Origin: Sinomonas sp. ASV486
GTDB lineage: Bacteria; Actinomycetota; Actinomycetes; Actinomycetales; Micrococcaceae
Length of the DNA stretch: 64,000 nt
Direction: 5' to 3'
NCBI RefSeq assembly: GCF_030908215.1
Contig: NZ_JAVFJK010000011.1
Coordinates: 124,001 to 188,000 of the forward strand
A model generated the notes under the pieces. The model did not search any database. It was not told where the DNA came from and saw only the letters and a list, made by a program, of their open reading frames with translations. Numbering within the stretch: the first letter of the stretch is position 1; each line of letters starts with the position of its first letter. Shown one piece after another: positions 8,639 to 17,564 of this stretch. A program made the translations under genes and the position numbers.

Positions 8639-9841
8639 ATGGACCCACTCGCCCTGACACTGATCGAGCTGGGGGCGGTCGTCTTCGCGCTGGGCCTCCT
8701 GGCACGGCTCGCCGCTCGGATCGGCATGTCGCCGATCCCGCTGTACCTCATCGGCGGGCTGGTGTTCGGCGCAGGCGGCCTCGTCGACCTGGGCCATGTG
8801 CGGGACTTCGCGCATTTGTCGGGCGAGATCGGCGTGATCCTCCTCCTGCTAATGCTTGGACTGGAATATACAGCGCGGGAGCTGTTCACGGGCCTCAGGA
8901 AGTCGTGGCAGGCCGGGGTCATGGACCTCGTGCTGAACTTCCTCCCGGGCGCCGGGATCGCACTCATGCTCGGCTGGGGCGGCGTCGGCGCGCTCGTCAT
9001 GGGAGGCGTGACGTATATATCGTCATCGGGAATCGTCGCCAAGGTCATCACGGACCTCGGTCGTCTCGGCAACCGCGAGACGCCCACCATACTCGCTGTC
9101 CTCGTCTTCGAGGACCTCGCGATGGCGATCTACCTGCCCATCCTCACCGCGACCCTCGCTGGCGTGAGCTTCCTCGGCGGCCTCCAGACCGTCGGGATCT
9201 CGCTCGTGGTCGTGACGGTCGTCTTCTTCGTCGCGCTCCGGCATGGACACCGCGTCTCCAAGGCGGTGCACAGCGAGAACTCCGAGGTGTTCCTCCTGAA
9301 CGTCCTCGGCCTCGCCCTGCTGGTGGCGGGCATCGCGTCGGCGATGCAGGTCTCCGCGGCGGTGGGCGCGTTCATGCTCGGCATCGCGATCTCGGGCACG
9401 ACGGCCCACCTCGCCTCCCGTCTCCTCGAGCCGCTGCGGGACCTCTTCGCGGCGATCTTCTTCGTCGCGTTCGGCCTCAACACGGATCCCACGACGATCC
9501 CTCCCGTTCTGGGCTGGGCCCTCCTACTCGCGCTCGTCACCGCGGCGACGAAGATCGCGACAGGGTGGTGGGCGGCCGCCCGGGCAGGCGTGGCTGTACC
9601 GGGCCGGGCGCGCGCGGGTGCAGCTCTCATCGCGCGCGGCGAGTTCTCGATCGTCATCGCCGGCCTTGCGGTCACCACGGGTGCTGTCAACAGCGAGCTC
9701 GCGGCCCTCGCCACCGCCTACGTGCTCCTCATGGCCATCATCGGCCCGCTTGCGGCGCGCTTCGTCGAGCCCCTCGTGAAGGCGATCCGCAGGCCGCGCG
9801 GTGGCGGACCGCGGGAGGCGTCGGCGAGGGTTCCCTTCTGA
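8639..9841 (+). CDS. Cation:proton antiporter, CPA2 family (KhtU/KefB-like)
   Basis: This 400-residue membrane protein has about 12-13 hydrophobic helices and belongs to the monovalent cation:proton antiporter-2 family. Visible landmarks are YLIGGLVFGAGGLVDLGH in the N-terminal third, LVFEDLAMAIYLPIL near residues 157-171 with the conserved acidic residue of the ion site, and ARGEFSIVIAGLA near residue 330. It ends without the C-terminal RCK domain of KefB/KefC, because the separate upstream protein supplies regulation. A role in K+ (or Na+) efflux during alkaline or osmotic shifts is likely. Confidence 0.88.
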   Translation: MDPLALTLIELGAVVFALGLLARLAARIGMSPIPLYLIGGLVFGAGGLVDLGHVRDFAHLSGEIGVILLLLMLGLEYTARELFTGLRKSWQAGVMDLVLNFLPGAGIALMLGWGGVGALVMGGVTYISSSGIVAKVITDLGRLGNRETPTILAVLVFEDLAMAIYLPILTATLAGVSFLGGLQTVGISLVVVTVVFFVALRHGHRVSKAVHSENSEVFLLNVLGLALLVAGIASAMQVSAAVGAFMLGIAISGTTAHLASRLLEPLRDLFAAIFFVAFGLNTDPTTIPPVLGWALLLALVTAATKIATGWWAAARAGVAVPGRARAGAALIARGEFSIVIAGLAVTTGAVNSELAALATAYVLLMAIIGPLAARFVEPLVKAIRRPRGGGPREASARVPF

Positions 9842-9971
9842 GGGTGGCAGGGCACGGCGCACGACGGCGCGTGGCCGGCCGGGTGCGACGGCTGCGGGTG
9901 CCGGCCACGCGGCGTCGAGCTTAAACGCCCCGGCAATCCGGGCGAAACAGCATTCCGTTTGGATAGGGTGC

Positions 9972-10808
9972 ATGAGCACCTTCACGCACACGCCCCCTCC
10001 ATCCGAGCTGGCCTGCGAAGTGTGTGGCCGGTACCCGGAGCCAGCCAAGCTCAGGGCAACGCTCGCGAACATCCTCGCCACGCTGCCGATCGAGCTCTCA
10101 GCCAACGCTCTCCTGCTCGAGACACACTGGCCCGTGGCGGTACAGGTCGTCCTGCTCGGGATCGCCTCGACGGCACTGGTGATCTGGGTCGCCGAGCCGG
10201 GCGTCCGGCGGATCTTCCGCTCGTGGCTGCACGCGCCGGCGCTGCGGAGGCGGCGCGAGCTTGCCGTCGCACCCGCCTTGTGGCGAGCCCGGGCCACCCT
10301 GTCCGACTCCCCCGGCGCGCTCGAGCACCTCACGCACGCGCTGGCGCGGCTGGGCGTGAACATCCTCGCGATCCAGGCGCAGCCCGTCCGCAGCGGAGTC
10401 GTGGATGAGCTCGTGCTGTCCGCACCCGGCGGGCTGACAGAGGCCGACCTGCTCGAGGCGCTCGCAGAGGGGGGAGGCGAGGCACCGCGCGCCTGGCCGA
10501 CCACGCCGCTGGCACTCATCGACGGGCCGACCCGTGCACTCTCGCTCGCGGCGCAGGTCGCAGAGGCCCCGGCGGAGCTTCGTTACGCGGCTGCCGAGCT
10601 CGTGGGCGCCCAGATAGTGCCCGCCGAGCGTGCCCTTCCGGATGACTGGCACGCGGCGGGGACCGTCCTGCGGATCCCGACGCCATGGGACGAACCGCTC
10701 GTGCTGATCCGGCCCGGGGTCCCCTTCACCCCGGCGGAAATCGCCCGGGTCAGCAGACTCGCGGAACTCGCGGAGGTCGCCGAGGGCGCACGTCGGGGGC
10801 TTGGGTAG
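9972..10808 (+). CDS. ACT-domain protein with N-terminal membrane segment
   Basis: This 278-residue protein begins with a short CxxC stretch (CEVCGRYP, residues 15-22) and a hydrophobic helix (residues about 52-75). An ACT-like regulatory domain follows (residues about 100-180; LSDSPGALEHLTHALARLGVNILAIQ is split here as LSDSPGALEHL and LGVNILAIQ). ACT domains usually bind amino acids, but no catalytic domain is attached, so the role is unknown. ATG at 9972 is chosen; longer frames upstream lack codon bias. A TAGGGT sits only two bases before the ATG, too close for a normal leaderless start. It converges on ppsR with a four-base gap. Confidence 0.7.
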   Translation: MSTFTHTPPPSELACEVCGRYPEPAKLRATLANILATLPIELSANALLLETHWPVAVQVVLLGIASTALVIWVAEPGVRRIFRSWLHAPALRRRRELAVAPALWRARATLSDSPGALEHLTHALARLGVNILAIQAQPVRSGVVDELVLSAPGGLTEADLLEALAEGGGEAPRAWPTTPLALIDGPTRALSLAAQVAEAPAELRYAAAELVGAQIVPAERALPDDWHAAGTVLRIPTPWDEPLVLIRPGVPFTPAEIARVSRLAELAEVAEGARRGLG

Positions 10809-10812
10809 CGGC

Positions 10813-11652
10813 TCAGTGGTGGAGGTGCATCCGTTGGAGGATGGTCGCGGCCATCTCCTCGACAGACATCACGCTCGAGTTGACGTGCGGAATGCCATGG
10901 CCGAGGTAGAGGGCCTCGGCGCTGCGCAGCTCGTAGCCGCACTGCTGGAGGGACGAGTACTGCGACCGGGGCCTTCGCCCGGTGCGCACCTGGTGCAGGC
11001 GCAGGGGGGTCGAGGAGAGGCCGAAGCACTTCCCGACGTGCGGCAGGAGGGGGGCCGGCAGCTCCCCCCGCTCGAAGTCCTCGTCGACGAGTGGGAAGTT
11101 GGCGGCAAGGATCCCGTGCTGCAGGGCCAAGTACATGGTGGTGGGCGTCTTGCCGCACCGGGAGGGGGCGATCAGGATGAGTTCGGCGTTCTCAAGCGCC
11201 CGGATGGACTGCCCGTCGTCGTGCTCGATCGCGTACTCGACCGCCGCCATCCGCGACTGATACCGCAGAACGTTGCCCTGGCCGTGGGCCTTTCCGAGTT
11301 CCCCGCTCGCCTGGGTGCCGAGAGCGCGCTCGAGCTCGCCGACGTGTCCCCCGAGCAGGTCGATGAAGTGCGCGCTCGCGGTGGAGAGGATCGCCCGGAT
11401 GCCGGTGTTCACGGCCGTGGAGAAGATCAGGGGGAGCGGGCCGAGCGATGCAAGCTCGTTGATGGTCGCCACCACCTGATAGGCGAGCTCGGGAGTCGAG
11501 ATGAAGGGAACGGTCTCTCGGGCGAAGGATTCCTGCGGAAACTGGGTGAGCAGCGTGTTGCCGAACGTCTCGGCTGTAATCCCCGTTCCGTCGGAGAGGA
11601 AGAAGACTGGCCGGTCGCGCTGATCTTTCACGGTGTTCCTGCCTTGGGTCAT
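10813..11652 (-). CDS. ppsR: PEP synthase regulatory protein (kinase/pyrophosphorylase, DUF299)
   Basis: This 279-residue protein belongs to the bifunctional regulators that inactivate PEP synthase (or pyruvate phosphate dikinase) by ADP-dependent phosphorylation and reactivate it by phosphorolysis. FFLSDGTGITAETFG at residues 17-31 and the P-loop-like APSRCGKTPT at 162-171 are the family signatures. It lies directly downstream of ppsA in the same direction, which fits the target assignment. The ATG at 11652 is used; a GTG eight codons in (residue 8) is an alternative. The 5' flank runs into a long poly-G tract on the plus strand, so upstream in-frame proline codons are not credible. Confidence 0.9.
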   Translation of the reverse strand: MTQGRNTVKDQRDRPVFFLSDGTGITAETFGNTLLTQFPQESFARETVPFISTPELAYQVVATINELASLGPLPLIFSTAVNTGIRAILSTASAHFIDLLGGHVGELERALGTQASGELGKAHGQGNVLRYQSRMAAVEYAIEHDDGQSIRALENAELILIAPSRCGKTPTTMYLALQHGILAANFPLVDEDFERGELPAPLLPHVGKCFGLSSTPLRLHQVRTGRRPRSQYSSLQQCGYELRSAEALYLGHGIPHVNSSVMSVEEMAATILQRMHLHH

Positions 11653-11661
11653 AGGTCGCCG

Positions 11662-11745
11662 TGGGGGGGGGGGGGGGGGGGGGGGCGGGGGGGGGGGGGG
11701 GGGGGGGGGCGGGCTTGGGTTTTGGGGGCGGGGGGGGGCCGGGGG
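11662..11745. repeat. Poly-G/poly-C tract between ppsA and ppsR
   Basis: The plus strand carries runs of over twenty Gs broken by single C residues, then a G-rich stretch with a few Ts. It occupies most of the 132-base gap between ppsA and ppsR. Nothing else in the window looks like it. It may be a sequencing or assembly artefact, or a real homopolymer. Confidence 0.9.
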
Positions 11746-11784
11746 TGGGCCGGGCCGCACGGAGGAGGTTGGCCTGTGCCAGAC

Positions 11785-14187
<2,403 letters not shown>

Positions 14188-14248
14188 AACGTCTCTATCC
14201 TTCTCCGTTGAAGTCACAAGGGTGCCCATGGGCCCAGCCGGGCTCAGA

Positions 14249-15031
14249 CTAGCGGACGATCAAGACATCCAGGATTCGGGGGCCGTGGACGCCCTCGACG
14301 CGCTCGAGTTCGATGTCGCTCGTTGCGCTCGGCCCCGAGATGAGGGTGAGCGGGCGCGTAATGTCGAGCCGCGCGAAGCCCTCGGGAACGAGGCCCACGA
14401 TCGTCTCGGCCGGGACCACGCACACGTGGTGGTCCGGCACGAGCGAGATCGCACGCCGCCCCTGGTCCGGCGACCCGTCGAGGACGATCGTGCCGGTCTC
14501 GGCGACGCTCACCGCGGAACTCGTCACGACCGCGTCGAGCGCATCGAGGCGGTCGACGCCGAGCGGGGCCTCCCGCGAATCCGTCACCGCGTGCTCGGCG
14601 AGACTCGAGTGCAGCCACTCGCTGGGAAGCCCGGCGGGCGCGACGAAGGTCTTCCCGTCGAGCCGCACCCTGATGGCCTCCACGAGGCCGTCCCGGCCCA
14701 CGATCTCGACGCTCGCCTTGTAGTCCTCGAGGCGATCGACCAGCATGGCGACGAGCTCGTCCTGGGCGAGCCCCGACGTCGTGCGATACGGCCGGGTGAC
14801 TTCGCCGCCACCCGGGGTGACCTCAGCGCCACCCGGGGTGACCTCAGCGCCACCAGAGGTGACCTCGCCGCCACCCGGGGTGACCTCAGCGCCACCCGGG
14901 GTGACCTCGGCACCACCAGAGGTGACCTCGGCACCACCAGGGGTGACCTCGGCCGCACCCGGGGTGACCTCGGCGGGGGCGGTGCCGAGGGCCGCGTGGA
15001 TCCTGGCCAGGATGTCGTCGCGCGCGCTCAC
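14249..15031 (-). CDS. lutC: Lactate utilization protein C (LUD domain) with heptapeptide repeats
   Basis: This 260-residue protein is the LutC subunit of the LutABC iron-sulfur L-lactate oxidation system; its C-terminal two thirds form the LUD domain ([36 protein letters not shown]). Between an N-terminal helix ([14 protein letters not shown]) and the LUD domain sit about nine copies of a seven-residue repeat EVT(P/S)GG(A/G), residues about 20-82, encoded by exact 21-base units. This low-complexity linker is not a normal LutC feature. GTG at 15031 overlaps the lutB stop (GTGA), so the three lut genes are translationally coupled. Confidence 0.9.
   Translation of the reverse strand: MSARDDILARIHAALGTAPAEVTPGAAEVTPGGAEVTSGGAEVTPGGAEVTPGGGEVTSGGAEVTPGGAEVTPGGGEVTRPYRTTSGLAQDELVAMLVDRLEDYKASVEIVGRDGLVEAIRVRLDGKTFVAPAGLPSEWLHSSLAEHAVTDSREAPLGVDRLDALDAVVTSSAVSVAETGTIVLDGSPDQGRRAISLVPDHHVCVVPAETIVGLVPEGFARLDITRPLTLISGPSATSDIELERVEGVHGPRILDVLIVR
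14795..14975 (-). repeat. 21-bp tandem repeat inside lutC
   Basis: Nine copies of a unit starting GGTGACCTC follow each other with an exact 21-base period (first copy begins at 14795, last at 14963). Differences are mainly third-position or P/S and A/G codon changes. Copy-number change would keep the reading frame, so the linker length can vary without inactivating lutC. Confidence 0.93.
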
Positions 15032-16590
15032 TTGCTCTCCCCTTCGGTTGCTGCGTGATCCGTTGCCGGCCGACTGCCGTCTCGCTTCTTCCATTGCTGC
15101 CGGAACGACTCCGCGGGCGGGGCGGGGATGTCGCGGCTCTGCGTCCAGCCGGCACCGATGCCGGGCAGCTTTGAGATGACCCCATCGCGCCCGGCGGCGA
15201 CCTTCCCCAGCGGGAGGCCGCGTTCGAGCAGGCCCATGCGCGCGCCGTCGGACATCGCCCAGGACGCGCCGGTCATGGCGAGGTCGAACTGCGAGGGCAG
15301 GCGCCGCGCACCAGGCTTGGACCGCCGTTCCTCGACGTCCTCGCCGCGCAGGTGCACGAGGATCTCGGGGATGTTGATCTTCACCGGGCAGGCGTCGAAG
15401 CACGCCCCGCACAGCGAGGACGCGTAGGGCAGGGACTTGTTCTCCTCGGCCTCGATGCCCGTGAGCAGCGGGGACAGGATCGCTCCGATCGGGCCGGGGT
15501 ACGTGGACCCGTAGGCGTGGCCGCCGGCCCTCTCGTACACGGGACACACGTTCATGCATGCCGAGCAGCGGATGCAGTGCAGCGCGGAGCGCCCGTGGCG
15601 GTCCGCGAGCGCCCGGGTGCGGCCGTTGTCGAGGATCACCACGTGGACGTTCTGTGGGCCGTCGCCAGGGGTCACCCCGGTCCACAACGACGTGTAGGGG
15701 TTCATGCGCTCCCCGGTAGAGGACCGCGGCAGCAGTTGCATGAAAACGCCCAGGTCCTCAGCGCGCGGCAGGACCTTCTCGATGCCCATGACGGTGATGA
15801 GGGTCTCGGGCAGCGTAAGGCACATGCGCCCGTTGCCTTCGGATTCGACGACGCCGAGGGTGCCGGTCTCGGCAATGCCGAAGTTGGCACCCGAGATCGC
15901 GACTCGCGCCGAGAGGAACTTGGCACGCAGGTGCGCGCGGGCGGCCATCGCGAGGCGGCGCGGCTCATCGGTCAGATCCGGGTCGACGCCGGGCATCTCC
16001 CGCAGGAAGATGTCGCGGATCTCGGTGCGGTTCTTGTGGATCGCGGGAACCAGGATGTGGCTCGGCTTGTCGTGGCCGAGCTGGACGATGAGCTCCGCGA
16101 GGTCCGTCTCGAACGCCGCGATTCCACGCTCCTCGAGGTACTCGTTGAGCCCGATCTCCTGCGTGGCCATGGACTTGACCTTGACCACCTCGGTGGCCCC
16201 ACTGTTCTCGTCCGGACCTGTCTCGTCCGGACCTGCGGCCCGGATCAGCTCCTCCACGATCCGGTTCGCCTCGGCCGCGTCCCTGGCCCAGTGGACCGTC
16301 CCGCCGCGGGCCGTGAATTGCTCCTCGAACTGCGCGAGCAGCTCGGGCAGGCGTTCCATGGCCTCGGTCTTGATCGCGGAGCCCGCGTCCCGCAGGGCCT
16401 CCCAGTCGGGCAGCTCGGAGACGACCTTGAGCCGCTTGTCCCGGATCGTGTGGGTCGCGTGGGTGAGGTTCCGGCGCTGCTGGGCGTTGCCGAGCTCGCG
16501 CTTCGCGTACTTCGGGAACGGCTCGAGCTCGGAGATGTTGCCGAAGCCGCGGGGAGGAACGGCAGGGATTCCAAGGCTGACGGCGGTCAT
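15028..16590 (-). CDS. lutB: Lactate utilization iron-sulfur protein B
   Basis: This 520-residue protein is LutB, the iron-sulfur electron carrier of the LutABC L-lactate dehydrogenase. It has a LUD-like N-terminal domain (SGANFGIAETGTLGVVESEG) and two 4Fe-4S motifs: CIRCSACMNVCPVY at about 337-350 and CGACFDACPVKIN at about 390-402. Its start overlaps the lutA stop by four bases. Length and order are normal for the family. Expression is expected to follow the operator in front of lutA. Confidence 0.95.
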   Translation of the reverse strand: MTAVSLGIPAVPPRGFGNISELEPFPKYAKRELGNAQQRRNLTHATHTIRDKRLKVVSELPDWEALRDAGSAIKTEAMERLPELLAQFEEQFTARGGTVHWARDAAEANRIVEELIRAAGPDETGPDENSGATEVVKVKSMATQEIGLNEYLEERGIAAFETDLAELIVQLGHDKPSHILVPAIHKNRTEIRDIFLREMPGVDPDLTDEPRRLAMAARAHLRAKFLSARVAISGANFGIAETGTLGVVESEGNGRMCLTLPETLITVMGIEKVLPRAEDLGVFMQLLPRSSTGERMNPYTSLWTGVTPGDGPQNVHVVILDNGRTRALADRHGRSALHCIRCSACMNVCPVYERAGGHAYGSTYPGPIGAILSPLLTGIEAEENKSLPYASSLCGACFDACPVKINIPEILVHLRGEDVEERRSKPGARRLPSQFDLAMTGASWAMSDGARMGLLERGLPLGKVAAGRDGVISKLPGIGAGWTQSRDIPAPPAESFRQQWKKRDGSRPATDHAATEGESK

Positions 16591-17444
16591 CGCGCACCTC
16601 CAGGGGTACCGGCGAGGGCAAGCTCACCGTCGAACATGAGAGGGCTTTCCCGCGTCGAGGCGAGCACCTCCGCAAGGTGGACGGTCCGCACGGGGCGACC
16701 GGACGGCGTCGTGCGCCTCTCGCGGGAGAGGCCGCCGCCGATGTGCATGAGGCAGCTCGCGTCGCCGCCCGCGCAGGCCCCGGCCCCGGTGCCGCAGATG
16801 TTGGCGACCTTGTCCGCGAGCATCGCCGAGGAGACGTCCGCGTTCTTGATCGAGAACGTGCCGCCGAACCCGCAGCATTGGTCAGCCTCGGGGAGGTCGA
16901 GCACGTCGAGCCCCTCGACCGAGGCGAGCAGGCCGCGCTGGCGGTCGCCGAGGTGGAGCAGGCGCATGCCGTGGCAGGACGGGTGGTACGTGATGGTGCC
17001 GGGGAGGTAGGAGCCGAGCTGGGCGGCCGCGTCGGTGACGCCGAGGACGTCCGTGAGGAGCTGGGCGAGCTCGTACGTGCGGGCGCCCACGGCGTCGGCA
17101 CGGCCCGCAAGGGTGGAGTCGGCGCCCTTCATGCCGTGCTCCACCGCCCAATCCGCGACCATGGCGTGCTGGTGCTTGACCGAAGCGACGCACGACCCGG
17201 AGGGCGCCACCGCGACGTCGAATTCCCCGGAGTCGAAGCCAGCCTCGAACGTGCGGACGTGGTTCTCGACGACGGGCAGCGCCTCGCGCAGGTAGCCCGA
17301 GTTGACGTGCATCTGGCCGCAGCAGGCCTGGCCGGACGGGAACACGACCTCGTGTCCGAGCCGCTCCAGGATCTCCACCGTGGCCTCCGCGACGCGCGGG
17401 TACATGGCGTCGACGATGCAGGTCGCGAAGAGCGCGATCTTCAT
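16587..17444 (-). CDS. lutA: Lactate utilization protein A (CCG-domain Fe-S oxidoreductase)
   Basis: This 285-residue protein has the paired cysteine-rich (CCG) domains of LutA/GlpC-type oxidoreductases: FPSGQACCGQMHVNSGY near residue 39 and LPEADQCCGFGGTFSIK near residue 183, with matching single Cys motifs before each. It opens the lutABC operon that oxidizes L-lactate to pyruvate. ATG at 17444 has a GAGAGAGGA ribosome site; a longer frame upstream would run through the operator and promoter. A TGGTC-T-GACCA operator is 45 bases upstream. It is slightly longer than typical 240-residue LutA. Confidence 0.93.
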   Translation of the reverse strand: MKIALFATCIVDAMYPRVAEATVEILERLGHEVVFPSGQACCGQMHVNSGYLREALPVVENHVRTFEAGFDSGEFDVAVAPSGSCVASVKHQHAMVADWAVEHGMKGADSTLAGRADAVGARTYELAQLLTDVLGVTDAAAQLGSYLPGTITYHPSCHGMRLLHLGDRQRGLLASVEGLDVLDLPEADQCCGFGGTFSIKNADVSSAMLADKVANICGTGAGACAGGDASCLMHIGGGLSRERRTTPSGRPVRTVHLAEVLASTRESPLMFDGELALAGTPGGAR

Positions 17445-17488
17445 GGTGTCCTCTCTCGGCCCGGACGCGGATGCGTCGCTGGCCCATG

Positions 17489-17499
17489 TGGTCTGACCA
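17489..17499 (-). promoter_or_regulatory. Candidate LutR operator before lutA
   Basis: TGGTCTGACCA is a perfect palindrome around a central base and fits the TNGTNNNACNA-type consensus of FadR-family lactate regulators. On the minus strand it overlaps a -10-like TATGGT, so binding should block lutABC transcription. Confidence 0.7.
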
Positions 17500-17564
17500 T
17501 AGCATAGCAATGTGCGGGTGATCACACCCACACTATGGTTCGGGAGGGCGGGGCGCCCACCGCG

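Noticed and set aside
11662..11760. Proline-rich N-terminal extension of PpsR
   Set aside because: The proline codons come only from the poly-G tract; the family N-terminus starts after it, so ATG 11652 is used.
14795..14975. CRISPR-like array
   Set aside because: Units are contiguous without unique spacers, lie inside a reading frame and keep a 21-base codon period, so this is a coding minisatellite.
17508..17526. GTGATCAC palindrome upstream of lutA as a CRP-type site
   Set aside because: Only the eight-base core is symmetric and the half-sites do not fit the GTG-N8-CAC style well enough; possible but unsupported.
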